Source: Geothrix sp. 21YS21S-2 (GTDB taxonomy: Bacteria > Acidobacteriota > Holophagae > Holophagales > Holophagaceae). Taken from it: a DNA stretch of 64,000 nucleotides. Positions 46,261 to 55,002 of this stretch are shown piece by piece (within the stretch, counting starts at the first letter, position 1; the number at the start of each line of letters is the position of its first letter). Where the stretch lies: NCBI RefSeq assembly GCF_030846775.1, contig NZ_CP132910.1:62001-126000 (forward strand). The letters run 5' to 3'. The notes beneath the pieces are model-generated. The model did not search any database, was not told where the DNA came from, and saw only the letters and a list, made by a program, of their open reading frames with translations. The position numbers were made by a program, and so were the translations under genes.

Positions 46261-46467
46261 CTAGCGGTAACGCCCGGAATGTCCCACCCGCACATCCCCG
46301 ATGTTGGAGATGATCCCGAAGACCGACAGCAGCCAGATCACGACCGCGATGATGACCACGATGTTGATGATCCGTTTGATGGTCGACTGCATGGGGATGT
46401 AGGTGTTGATGAGCCAGAGCAGGACTCCGACCACGCACAGGATGATGACGAGGTTGATGAGCGGCAT
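46261..46467 (-). CDS. small two-helix membrane protein (Thivi_2564 type)
   Basis: A 68-residue membrane protein with two hydrophobic helices (NLVIILCVVGVLLWLI and IINIVVIIAVVIWLLSVFGI) joined by a short basic turn and a charged C-terminus. This layout matches the Thivi_2564 family of small envelope proteins of unknown role. AAGGAG precedes the ATG at 46467. Confidence 0.8.
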   Translation of the reverse strand: MPLINLVIILCVVGVLLWLINTYIPMQSTIKRIINIVVIIAVVIWLLSVFGIISNIGDVRVGHSGRYR

Positions 46468-46632
46468 GGTGTCTCCTTGGGGGGTCGTTGGTTCGCCCAC
46501 CGGGACGTGGAACGATGGGAACCCTCCAGGGAGCAGGAATGATGCCAGGGTCTATTTTGATTGATCCCAACCCTTAGTCGCTTCCGAATCCGGGCCGGGG
46601 CGAGCATTCCATCAGATTGGGGGCGCCCGGGG

Positions 46633-48033
46633 TCAGAGGAGCCGGTTCGCGAACCGGTCGAGCTGGATCCGGTTCAGGCGCTTCAGGGCCTTGCGCACGG
46701 GCTGCGGATAGCTGGCCAGGGTTTCCAGGTCCTGGCTGGAGCGGAGCCGGGTGGTGTGCGCCAGGATGGTCTCCCGTTCCAGGGCGTGCATCTGCGCGAG
46801 CAGGCCCTCGGGGTCCCGGATCACCAGGCCGTTTTCCAGGTCGAGGTTCCAGGCCCTGGGATTCAGGTTGTTGCCGGTGAGGACGGCGATGCGGCCGTCG
46901 ATGGCGAGGCCCTTGGCGTGGAAGGTATGCCCGTCGTGCCGCCAGAGGTGGATGATCAGGCGCCCGCTCTCCAGGGCCTCCCGGTGCTTCTGGGTGAAGC
47001 GCCGGAGGTTGGCCTCGTAGAGGTAGGGCACCAGGCCGATGAACCGGAAGGGCTCCCCGGGCGGGATGTAGAAGTCGTTGGCGGTCTTGTCCCCCACCAC
47101 GATGGTGACCTCCCGGCCCTGGTCCAGCAGGCGGGAGACGGCGTGGGCCAGGGGCCGGGGCAGGTTGAAGTAGGGCGTGTAGAGGGTCAGGCTGCGCTCG
47201 GTGGCCTGGACCAGGGCCATCAGCGTGTCGTTGAGGGGGTTCCGCGAGCGGCTGAAGCCCGAGAGGGGCGTGACGCCGACCTCCCCGGGGCCGGGCCGGG
47301 CCGCGGCAAATTCGTAGCGGGCGCCCCGCAGGTGCCGGCGGAAGGCCTGGATGGCGCCCCGCAGGCTCCGGGTGGCGGGCGGGTGCGGCTGGGTGAGGGA
47401 GGTCACGGCGGGGCTGGCCACCACCCGGCGCAGGTAGTTCACCATGCAGTCCGCCAGGGCCGGACTCTCCATCACGTGGTAGCGGTCGAGCCGGTAGCGT
47501 CCCGACGTGTTCAGGTAGACCTCGTTGAGGCTGGCCCCGCTGTAGATCACCGTGTCGTCGAGGATGAAGCCCTTGAGGTGCAGGACGCCGAAGACCTCGC
47601 GCGTCTGGACGGGCACCCCCAGGACCGCCACGCCGGAGCCCTCCCGGGCCGCATACGCCTCGTACATGGCGGCGTTGCCCCGGCTCCGGGCCTTGCCGAT
47701 GAGGCCCCGCTGGGCGCGATGCCAGTCCACCAGGACCCGGATCTCCAGGCCCGGGTGGGCGCGGGCCGCGGCATGGAGGGCATCCATGATCTCCCGCCCC
47801 GCGGCGTCGTCCTGGAGGTACAGGGCCGTGATGTAGATGCGCCGCCGGGCCGCGGCGATGCCCTCCAGGAGCGCGGTCCGCAGCGCCGCGGGCTCCAGGA
47901 GGCACCGCACCCGGGCGGCGGGGACCGGGATGGCCGGAAGGCCGCGGGGGTCCGCGGTGGGCGGCCTTCCCACCCGGATCAGGCGGAGGGTTCGGGAGAG
48001 ACGGGTCCGGTAGATGAAATTGAAGATCCCCAT
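46633..48033 (-). CDS. pssA: phospholipase-D-type phosphatidylserine synthase
   Basis: A 466-residue enzyme of the PLD superfamily with two catalytic motifs: HLKGFILDD and HAKGLAIDG. The stretch VGDKTANDFYIP and TGNNLNPRAWNLDLENG are nearly the same as in E. coli PssA (451 residues), which joins CDP-diacylglycerol and serine to make phosphatidylserine. The start at 48033 begins MGIFNFIYRTRL; the frame runs back to 48108. It stands alone, divergent from the HNH gene. This is the soluble PLD-type PssA, not the membrane CDP-alcohol transferase type. Confidence 0.92.
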   Translation of the reverse strand: MGIFNFIYRTRLSRTLRLIRVGRPPTADPRGLPAIPVPAARVRCLLEPAALRTALLEGIAAARRRIYITALYLQDDAAGREIMDALHAAARAHPGLEIRVLVDWHRAQRGLIGKARSRGNAAMYEAYAAREGSGVAVLGVPVQTREVFGVLHLKGFILDDTVIYSGASLNEVYLNTSGRYRLDRYHVMESPALADCMVNYLRRVVASPAVTSLTQPHPPATRSLRGAIQAFRRHLRGARYEFAAARPGPGEVGVTPLSGFSRSRNPLNDTLMALVQATERSLTLYTPYFNLPRPLAHAVSRLLDQGREVTIVVGDKTANDFYIPPGEPFRFIGLVPYLYEANLRRFTQKHREALESGRLIIHLWRHDGHTFHAKGLAIDGRIAVLTGNNLNPRAWNLDLENGLVIRDPEGLLAQMHALERETILAHTTRLRSSQDLETLASYPQPVRKALKRLNRIQLDRFANRLL

Positions 48034-48094
48034 TCCCGAAGCATACCGCCCCCGCAGGAAGACTGCCGTATCCCGGCCGTGCCCTTTTGGATAG

Positions 48095-48151
48095 ACTAGG
48101 TCAGGCACATACCATCCCGGGCAACCGGGGTAATCGGATTACTAGTTCAGG
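48095..48151 (+). promoter_or_regulatory. structured leader upstream of the HNH endonuclease gene
   Basis: Two adjacent hairpins: CCCGG-GCAA-CCGGG (48116-48129, GNRA tetraloop) and GTAAT-CGG-ATTAC (48130-48142), which would stack. They are bracketed by the near-identical repeats ACTAGGTCAGG (48095-48105) and ACTAGTTCAGG (48141-48151). I do not recognise a known riboswitch class. Confidence 0.4.
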
Positions 48152-48191
48152 AGCCGGCCAGGAATAAAACGATAGGAAACGGGGGCAAGCG

Positions 48192-48689
48192 TTGCAGCCT
48201 AAAGCGCTTACAAACACCATTATCGCCGTGGACAGGAACTACGTGCCCATGATGGAGGTTGCCCGCAGGAAGGCGATCCGGGCCGTGGCCGCCGGCCGCG
48301 CCCAGGTGCTCAACCCCGCCAACCTGGACCGCTCCGTGGACCCGTTCGGGGCCATCTTCCTGATCATCTTCCCCCACGCCCAGGCCTGTTCCGAGAGCAA
48401 GCTCCTCATGGGCCGCCTGGACCGCAGGGTGATGCGGCGGGACCACTACACCTGCCAGTACGAGGGCTGCCACAACCGCGCCGACACCATCGACCACATC
48501 GTCCCCCTGTGCCAAGGTGGCCGTTCCACCTGGCAGAACCTCGTGGCCTGCTGCCTCCCCTGCAACCAGTACAAGGGCGGCAGGACCCCGGACCAGGCCG
48601 GCATGCGCCTGAAGAAGGTGCCCGAGGGCCCCCGGGCCCACCTGTTCCGGCGCTTCGAAGAGATCCTCAAAGAGGGTTCGGCGGCGTAG
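48192..48689 (+). CDS. HNH endonuclease
   Basis: A 165-residue protein. Residues 8-70 form the N-terminal domain found in many HNH proteins (IIAVDRNYVPMMEVARRKAI). Residues 85-140 are the HNH nuclease: CQYEGC, DTIDHIVPLCQGG, NLVACCLPCNQYKGGRTP, with His-Asp-His style metal site and a four-cysteine zinc knuckle. The start is TTG at 48192 with AGGAAACGGGGG upstream, needed to include the N-terminal domain. Role is unknown: such single-domain proteins are usually core genes and not restriction enzymes. It is followed by an ArnD-like gene 10 bases downstream. Confidence 0.88.
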   Translation: MQPKALTNTIIAVDRNYVPMMEVARRKAIRAVAAGRAQVLNPANLDRSVDPFGAIFLIIFPHAQACSESKLLMGRLDRRVMRRDHYTCQYEGCHNRADTIDHIVPLCQGGRSTWQNLVACCLPCNQYKGGRTPDQAGMRLKKVPEGPRAHLFRRFEEILKEGSAA

Positions 48690-48699
48690 AATCGATCCC

Positions 48700-49590
48700 A
48701 TGAAGACGATTTCGCTGCGCGTGGACGTGGACACCCTCGAGGGCTCCCTGAAGGGCATTCCCGCCCTGCTGCGGATGCTGGACAAGCAGAAGATGCAGGC
48801 CAGCTTCTACTTCAGCTTCGGGCCGGACAACTCCGGCAAGGCCCTGCGCCGCATCTTCCGCAAGGGCTTCCTGGAGAAGATGCGCCGCACCGGCGGGGCG
48901 AAGCTCTACGGCTTCAAGACCATGATGTACGGGGTCCTGCTGCCGGCCCCCATCATCTGGAAGCGCGCCGCCGCCGAGATCCGCAGCGCCCGCGAGGCCG
49001 GGCACGAGGTGGCCATCCACGGCTGGGACCACGTGCAGTACCACGACCTCCTGGACCGCAAGTCCCGGCCGTGGCTGGAAGCCTGGTTCCGGGACGCCCA
49101 CGCCGCCTTCCGGGAGGTCTTCGGCGAGGCCGCCCGGGGCGCGGTGAGCCCCGCCTGGCGCTGCAACGACGCCACCCTGGAGATCCAGGAGCAGTACGGG
49201 CTGGACTACGCCGGGGACTGCCGGGGCCTGTCGCCCTTCTACCCCGTGGTGAAGGGCCGCACCCTGGCCACCCTCCAGGTGCCCACCACGCTGCCCACCC
49301 TGGACGAGTACCTGGGCCTGGACGGCATGACCGCGGCCGACGTGAACGAGAAGGTCTGGTCCCTGCTGCGGGAGGACGCGCTCAACGTCTACGCCCTCCA
49401 CACCGAGGTGGAAGGGGGCGCCCTGGCCGGCACCTTCGAGGCCTTCCTCCAGGGCCTGCGGGACCGGGAGGTGCGGGTGCGCACGCACGCGGACTGGGTG
49501 CCGGAGCTGAAGGCCGCGAATCCTCCCGCGCGGGAGCTCTCCCGCATCGAGATTCCGGGCCGGGCCGGGTGGGTCAGCTTCGGGGGCTAG
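48700..49590 (+). CDS. arnD: ArnD-like polysaccharide deacetylase
   Basis: A 296-residue NodB-type deacetylase, the same length as E. coli ArnD. It opens LRVDVDTLEGSLKGIP and has ASFYFSFGPDNSGK, EVAIHGWDH and DCRGLSPFYP, which match ArnD across its length. ArnD removes the formyl group from undecaprenyl-phospho-4-formamido-arabinose in polymyxin-resistance lipid A modification. No other arn gene is present in the window, so the substrate may differ. It starts 10 bases after the HNH gene. Confidence 0.83.
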   Translation: MKTISLRVDVDTLEGSLKGIPALLRMLDKQKMQASFYFSFGPDNSGKALRRIFRKGFLEKMRRTGGAKLYGFKTMMYGVLLPAPIIWKRAAAEIRSAREAGHEVAIHGWDHVQYHDLLDRKSRPWLEAWFRDAHAAFREVFGEAARGAVSPAWRCNDATLEIQEQYGLDYAGDCRGLSPFYPVVKGRTLATLQVPTTLPTLDEYLGLDGMTAADVNEKVWSLLREDALNVYALHTEVEGGALAGTFEAFLQGLRDREVRVRTHADWVPELKAANPPARELSRIEIPGRAGWVSFGG

Positions 49591-49651
49591 TCAACCTTCA
49601 GTGCCGGCGGGGGTCTACCCTTCAACGATCCTTCCCGGAACGAGGTGTCCC

Positions 49652-50110
49652 ATGACCCGCCTCCCCCTGCACGCCTTCCTGGCCCTGGGAATCGCCCTTT
49701 CCCACCCCGCCGCCCTGGCCGGGGCGCCGCCTCCCACCCTGCAGGCCCATTGCCGGACCCTGCCTGCGGCCGGGCTCATGACCAGGGCCATCGAGGTCCT
49801 CCTCGACCACCAGTACGTCATCCGGTCCGCCGAGAGTTCCCTGGGCATCATCAGCTTCACCCGGGTCTTTCAAGGCCGGACCTCCGATTCGAAGCACATC
49901 GTCAAGGTGGGCGGATCCATGCTGGTGACGCCCCAGCCCGACGGCACCGCCGTGGTCCGGATGCTGATCCACCAGGAATGGATGGATACGACGACGGGTT
50001 CCATCACGGGCGCGGGGGTTGAGACGGACACCGACGCGAGCTACTACAAGGACCTCCTCGACGACCTGGAGCAGAGGACAGCCGGGGCGAAGCCGCAGGC
50101 CCGTTCGTGA
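49652..50110 (+). CDS. hypothetical secreted protein
   Basis: A 152-residue protein with a signal peptide (residues 1-24, cut near ALAGA). The mature part starts with a Cys-containing segment and holds a strand-rich region (SSLGIISFTRVF, VKVGGSMLVTPQPDGTAVVRMLI). GAGG precedes the ATG. No family recognised, although the layout recalls small lipoprotein-like envelope proteins. Confidence 0.65.
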   Translation: MTRLPLHAFLALGIALSHPAALAGAPPPTLQAHCRTLPAAGLMTRAIEVLLDHQYVIRSAESSLGIISFTRVFQGRTSDSKHIVKVGGSMLVTPQPDGTAVVRMLIHQEWMDTTTGSITGAGVETDTDASYYKDLLDDLEQRTAGAKPQARS

Positions 50111-50162
50111 CCCCCTGCACTTGCCGGGCCAGGGATAATCCCGTTTGCTGCCCGGAGTCTTC

Positions 50163-52301
50163 ATGAGCACCTTCATCCACGAGCTGGAAGCCTACGACCT
50201 GCTGGAATTGGCAGGCCTGCCGGGGCTGCGGCGGGGTCTGGTCCGGACCCGCGCGGACGTGGACCGCCTGCCCTTCAAGGCCGGCGAGAAGGTCGTGCTC
50301 AAGGGCGTCGCCCAGGACGTGTGGCACAAGTCGGATATCGGCCTGGTGCGGTTCGAGGCCTTCGACGCGGAGACGGCGTGGGCCCACGCCCAGGCCATGG
50401 AGAAGACCGCCGGGGGGTCCTGGGTGGGCATGCTGGTGGTGGAGATGGTTGACTTCCGCAAGGTGCCGGGCCTGCCCACGGAGGCCCTGGTGGCCCTGCG
50501 CCGCACCCCCGAGGCCGGGTGGACCGTGGTGCTGGGCATCGGCGGGCTCCACACCAACGCCTGGGGCGAGGAGATCCGCCCCTGCCTGTGGCCGCTGGCC
50601 CTGGTCACCCCCGAGCAGGCCCTGGCCGACTTCAAGGCCCACTACCTGGGCCGGGTCTGGCTGGGCACCCTGCGCCAGGGCAAGGCGCTCACCACCGAGG
50701 GCGCCGTGCTCGCCTACCTGCGCGGCCTGTGGACGCTGGCGGACCTCCTGGACAGCCGCGGGGCCGAACTCCTCGAGATGAACCCCGTGGTCCTGGATCC
50801 CGAGGGCCGGCCCGTGGCCCTGGACGGCGTGGGGAGCCTCGGCGAGGCCGCTCCGGCCGCCCCGAAGGGCCTGCCTCCCGCCCAGCTCCTGGACCTGCTG
50901 GTCAAGCCCCGCACCGTCGCCCTGGCCGGCATCTCCGCCCGGCCCGGCACTCCGGGCCGCATGATCCTCGACAACCTCCTCACCTCCACCCTGGACCGCG
51001 CCGCCATCCTCCCCATCAAGCCCGGCACCGCCGAGATCGACGGCCTTCCCTGCCTTGGGGGCATCGAGGACCTGGCCGCGCGGCCCGTGGACATGCTCAT
51101 CCTCTGCCTCCCCGCGGCCCAGACGGTGGCCGCCATCCAGCAGCTCTGCGAGCAGGGCGGGGGCGCCCAGGTGGTGTACCTGGTCCCCGGCGGCGTGGGC
51201 GACGGCGCCGACACCGAAGGCCGCGGCGCCTTCCTCACGGACCTCCTGGCCCGGCGCCGGGCCCGGGGCCTGTGGACGCCGGCCCTGGTGGGACCCAACG
51301 GCCTGGGCTTCCTCAGCAGCGACGGCAGGGTGAACACCCTGTTCATCCCCCAGGAGAAGCTGCCCGTGGAGGCCAGGGGCGGTTCCCTCTCCCTGGTGAG
51401 CCAGAGCGGGGCCTTCCTCATCTCGCGCCTGTCCTCGGCGCCGGGGCTGCCGCTGCGCTACGCGGTGTCCATCGGCAACCAGATCGACGTGCGCCTCTCG
51501 GACTTCATCGCGGCCCTGGGCGGGGACGAACAGACCCGGGTCATCGCCACCTACGTGGAGGGCTTCCAGCCCGGCGATCTCCTGGCCACGGCCCTGGCGG
51601 CGCGCGAGGTGATCGCCAAGGGCAAGTGGGTGGTGCTCTACAAGGGCGGGCGCAGCAGCGAGGGCCAGAAGGCCGCCAGCAGCCACACCGGGGCCCTTGC
51701 CGGGGACTGGGCCCTGCAGAAGGCCCTCCTCAAGCGCGCGGGGATCATCGTGTGCGAGAGCATGGGCGTCTTCGACGCCGCGCTGGCGTGGGTGTCGGCC
51801 TTCCCCGCGGGCAAGCCCGCGCGGGTGGCGGTGATCAGCAACGCCGGCTACGAGAGCGTGGCGAGCGCGGACCTGCTGGAGGGGGCCGTCACGGGCCACG
51901 TCCTGGCGGAGAACGAGGTGGTGTCCCTGAAGGCCCTGCTGGAGGCCCACAAGCTCTCGGAGCTGGTGAACCCCAGGCTCCCCCTGGACGTCACGCCCAT
52001 GGCCGACGAGGCGGCGTACCTTGCCGCGGCGCGCCTGGTGGCGGCCACCGCCGCCGACACCCTGGTGATCGGCCTGGTGCCCTTCACGCGGCGCCTGGAC
52101 ACCACGGATCCCGCCGGCATGGATGCCTTCGCCGGGGCGCTGGCCACCCTGGCGCGGGAATCGGGCAAGCGCGTGGGCGTGGCGGTGGAGGGCGGGGCCC
52201 TCTACGAACCGTACCGCGAAGCGCTCATGAAGGCCGGCCTGCCGGTCTTCCTGACCATGGAAAAGGCTCTCCAGGGCCTCCGGACCCTCGCGGAGGCTTG
52301 A
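50163..52301 (+). CDS. ADP-forming acyl-CoA synthetase, ATP-grasp domain first
   Basis: A 712-residue fusion. Residues 1-230 are an ATP-grasp (beta-type) domain (KAGEKVVLKGVAQDVWHKSD, LLEMNPVVL); residues 245-700 are the CoA-binding and ligase (alpha-type) part with VALAGISARPG, SLVSQSGAFLISR and the phospho-histidine region SSHTGALAGDW. Enzymes of this class make ATP from acyl-CoA, ADP and phosphate, or the reverse. The usual order is alpha then beta; here it is beta-alpha. GGAG precedes the ATG at 50163. The acid substrate is unknown; indole or aryl acids are conceivable given the tryptophanase next door. Confidence 0.85.
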   Translation: MSTFIHELEAYDLLELAGLPGLRRGLVRTRADVDRLPFKAGEKVVLKGVAQDVWHKSDIGLVRFEAFDAETAWAHAQAMEKTAGGSWVGMLVVEMVDFRKVPGLPTEALVALRRTPEAGWTVVLGIGGLHTNAWGEEIRPCLWPLALVTPEQALADFKAHYLGRVWLGTLRQGKALTTEGAVLAYLRGLWTLADLLDSRGAELLEMNPVVLDPEGRPVALDGVGSLGEAAPAAPKGLPPAQLLDLLVKPRTVALAGISARPGTPGRMILDNLLTSTLDRAAILPIKPGTAEIDGLPCLGGIEDLAARPVDMLILCLPAAQTVAAIQQLCEQGGGAQVVYLVPGGVGDGADTEGRGAFLTDLLARRRARGLWTPALVGPNGLGFLSSDGRVNTLFIPQEKLPVEARGGSLSLVSQSGAFLISRLSSAPGLPLRYAVSIGNQIDVRLSDFIAALGGDEQTRVIATYVEGFQPGDLLATALAAREVIAKGKWVVLYKGGRSSEGQKAASSHTGALAGDWALQKALLKRAGIIVCESMGVFDAALAWVSAFPAGKPARVAVISNAGYESVASADLLEGAVTGHVLAENEVVSLKALLEAHKLSELVNPRLPLDVTPMADEAAYLAAARLVAATAADTLVIGLVPFTRRLDTTDPAGMDAFAGALATLARESGKRVGVAVEGGALYEPYREALMKAGLPVFLTMEKALQGLRTLAEA

Positions 52302-52426
52302 ATGATTCCTGGGTGCCGGAGCAAGCAGCGGAGGGCGGAGCACGAAGCGCGCTCCGCGTGCGAGGATAGGGCGCTCTGAGCAGCCGCGTCCCCCCTTCCT
52401 CCACGAACCCACCCTCCGAGGTACCC

Positions 52427-53797
52427 ATGCCCAAGACCATGATCGAACCCTTCCGCATCAAGAGCGTCGAACCCATCCGCATGACCACCCGCGCCGAGCG
52501 CGACGTGCTCCTGGCCGACGCGAAACTCAACGTCTTCAAGCTCCGCGCCCAGGACGTCATCCTCGACTTCCTCACCGACTCCGGCACCGGCGCCATGAGC
52601 GCCAGGCAGTGGGGCGCCATCATGGAGGGCGACGAGAGCTATGCCGGCGCGCGCAGCTTCTTCCGCCTCCAGGCCGTGCTGCAGAAGCTCACCGGCTACC
52701 CCCACATCATCCCCACGCACCAGGGCCGCGCCGCCGAGCGCATCTTCTTCGGCGTGGCCACGAAGAACGGCGACATCGTCCCCAACAACACGCACTTCGA
52801 CACCACCCGCGCCAACCTGGAGTTCGGCGGCGTCGAGGCCGCGGACCTGGTGATCCCCGAAGGCACCCAGCCCCGCACCATCCACCCCTTCAAGGGCAAC
52901 ATCGACCTGGGCAAGGTGGAGGACCTGCTGAAGACCAAGGGGGACCGCGTTCCCTTCGGCATGCTCACGATCACCAACAACTCCGGCGGCGGCCAGCCCG
53001 TGTCCATGGCCAACATCCGCGCCTACAGCGAGCTCCTCAAGCGCTACGGCAAGCCCCTCATCCTGGACGTGTGCCGCTTCGCCGAGAACGCCATGTTCAT
53101 CAAGCTCCGCGAGGAGGGCATGCAGGACCGCACCATCGAGAGCATCGCCCAGGAGATGTTCCGGTACGCCGACGGCTGCACCATGAGCGCCAAGAAGGAC
53201 GGCATGGTCAACATCGGGGGCTTCATCGCCCTCAAGGACGAACGCTGGGTGGAGGCCGCGCGCAACAACCTCATCCTCACCGAGGGCTTCCCCACCTACG
53301 GGGGCCTGGCCGGGCGCGACCTGGAGGCCCTGGCCGTGGGCCTGGAGGAGGTCCTTCAGGAGGACTACCTGCGCTACCGCCTGCGCACCGCCGAGTACAT
53401 GGGCGAGAAGCTCCTGGCCGGGGGCGTGGCCATCGTGGAGCCCACCGGCGGCCACGCCGTCTACATCGACGCCAAGGCGTTCCTGCCCCACCTGGGACCC
53501 CAGGACTATCCGGCCTGGTCCCTGGCCAACGCCCTCTACCTGGAGGGCGGCATCCGGGGCGTGGAGATCGGCTCGGTGATGTTCGGGCGCCGCGACGACG
53601 ACGGGGTGGAGCACTACGGCCCCATGGAGCTGGTGCGCCTGGCCTTCCCGCGCCGGGTCTACACCCAGAGCCACTTCGACTTCGCCGCCGAGGTGATCTG
53701 CGAACTCAAGGCCAAGGCCCACGAGGTGCGCGGCGTGCGCATCGCCAAGCAGACCAAGTACCTGCGGCACTTCACGGCCGAGATGACCTGGGCCTGA
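52427..53797 (+). CDS. tnaA: tryptophanase
   Basis: A 456-residue PLP beta-eliminating lyase that splits tryptophan into indole, pyruvate and ammonia. Markers are EPFRIKSVEPIRMTTRAERD, LTDSGTGAMS, PTHQGRAAE and the PLP-lysine motif SAKKDGMV (Lys256/257). The residue that separates the two sister enzymes is Ile381 in VEIGS, as in tryptophanase; tyrosine phenol-lyase has Arg there. GAGG lies before the ATG. The 125-bp leader contains a 25-codon frame but no Trp codon, so a TnaC-like attenuator is not supported. Confidence 0.92.
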   Translation: MPKTMIEPFRIKSVEPIRMTTRAERDVLLADAKLNVFKLRAQDVILDFLTDSGTGAMSARQWGAIMEGDESYAGARSFFRLQAVLQKLTGYPHIIPTHQGRAAERIFFGVATKNGDIVPNNTHFDTTRANLEFGGVEAADLVIPEGTQPRTIHPFKGNIDLGKVEDLLKTKGDRVPFGMLTITNNSGGGQPVSMANIRAYSELLKRYGKPLILDVCRFAENAMFIKLREEGMQDRTIESIAQEMFRYADGCTMSAKKDGMVNIGGFIALKDERWVEAARNNLILTEGFPTYGGLAGRDLEALAVGLEEVLQEDYLRYRLRTAEYMGEKLLAGGVAIVEPTGGHAVYIDAKAFLPHLGPQDYPAWSLANALYLEGGIRGVEIGSVMFGRRDDDGVEHYGPMELVRLAFPRRVYTQSHFDFAAEVICELKAKAHEVRGVRIAKQTKYLRHFTAEMTWA

Positions 53798-53991
53798 TCC
53801 ACCCGGCGGGGGATGATTCCGGGGGCACCCGCGGGTTCTTGAACGCATCCGCGGGGTCCCGGGCGATCCCCGGCTTTCCCATGACCCGCGGGAAGGCTGG
53901 GCGGTTCCCTGTTTGGAAAACTCAACTTTCCCCTTTCTGGACCAAAAAGATAGTTCATAATCCAGGCTGCTCAACACTTTACAGGCAGCCC

Positions 53992-54996
53992 ATGGCCCTC
54001 CGGACCGTCCTTTCCCACGCCCTCCTGCTGATCTGCGGCCTTCTCGCGTGCGCGGCCCCGGGGTGCCGGCGGTCCGCGGCCGCGGGTCCGGGGGACCGCA
54101 TCACCCTCGCCTACACGATCCAGCCCCAGAGCACCCTGGTCAACGTGGCCGCGGCCAAGGGATACTTCGCCGCCGAGGGCCTCGAGGTCAGCCCGGTCAT
54201 CCACAGCTACGGCAAGGCCTGCCTCCAGGACGTGGTGGAGGGGAAGGCGGATTTCGCCACCGTCGCCGAGACGCCCTTCATGTTCAGCGTGCTCAAGGGC
54301 GAGAGGATCACCATCATCGCCAACATCGAGGCCAGCGACATGAACGTCGCCGTGGTGGCCCGGCGGGACGCGGGCATCTCCGAACCGGCGCACCTGCGGG
54401 GCAAGCGCATCGCCTTCACGCCGGGGACCACGTCCGAGGTCTTCATGGACGCCATCCTCCTTGCCGTCGGGCTCCCGAGGACGGGCATCCACGGGGTGCC
54501 CATGGGGTCCGACGAGATGGAGCGGGCGCTGATGGAGGGGCGGGTGGACGCGGCCTGCACCTGGAACTACCCCCTGGCCATCATCAAGCGGCGCCTGGGC
54601 GCCAACGGGATCCTGATCTACGACCGGGAGGTCTTCACCGAGACCTTCAACATCGCCGCCCAGCAGGCCTTCGTGCGCCGGAACCCCGCGGCGGCGGAGC
54701 GCCTGCTCCGCGCCCTGATCCGGGCGGAAGGCTTCGTCAAGGAACATCCCGGGGAGGCCCAGGCCATCGTGGCCAAGGCCACGGGCACGGCCCCGGAGCT
54801 GGTGCGGGAGGTGTGGAACAGCTTCCGCTACCGGGTCCTCCTGGACCAGACCCTCCTGATCACCCTGGAGGACGAGACGCGGTGGGCCATGAACAACAAC
54901 CTCGCGGAGCGGAAGGCGATGCCGGACTACCGGGACTACATCCACCTCGACAGCCTCCGGGCGGTGCGGCCCGAGGCCGTGCGGTTCACGCGGTAG
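53992..54996 (+). CDS. NMT1/SsuA-type ABC substrate-binding lipoprotein (orphan, likely sensor)
   Basis: A 334-residue lipoprotein (lipobox region GLLAC). The mature part has the periplasmic binding fold of the NMT1/thiamine-precursor/sulfonate family: ITLAYTIQPQSTLVNVAAAKGYFAAEGLEV, GKADFATVAETPFMF, GKRIAFTPGTTSEVF. Such proteins bind small organic acids, sulfonates or pyrimidine-like ligands. No ABC permease or ATPase follows; instead a hybrid histidine kinase starts six bases after the stop. The binding protein therefore probably supplies ligand information to the kinase. A CATAAT -10-like box is at 53956-53961. Confidence 0.85.
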   Translation: MALRTVLSHALLLICGLLACAAPGCRRSAAAGPGDRITLAYTIQPQSTLVNVAAAKGYFAAEGLEVSPVIHSYGKACLQDVVEGKADFATVAETPFMFSVLKGERITIIANIEASDMNVAVVARRDAGISEPAHLRGKRIAFTPGTTSEVFMDAILLAVGLPRTGIHGVPMGSDEMERALMEGRVDAACTWNYPLAIIKRRLGANGILIYDREVFTETFNIAAQQAFVRRNPAAAERLLRALIRAEGFVKEHPGEAQAIVAKATGTAPELVREVWNSFRYRVLLDQTLLITLEDETRWAMNNNLAERKAMPDYRDYIHLDSLRAVRPEAVRFTR

Positions 54997-55002
54997 CCCG
55001 GC

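Noticed and set aside
48095-48191. Cyclic-di-GMP (GEMM) riboswitch or IscB-type omega RNA before the HNH gene
   Set aside because: The conserved GEMM core and long HEARO-like structure are not present, and the protein is a single-domain HNH without the RuvC part of IscB. Kept only as an unclassified leader.
52302-52379. 25-codon frame upstream of tryptophanase as a TnaC-like leader peptide
   Set aside because: It contains no Trp codon and no Pro near its end, both needed for TnaC-type attenuation, and no ribosome site of its own was seen.
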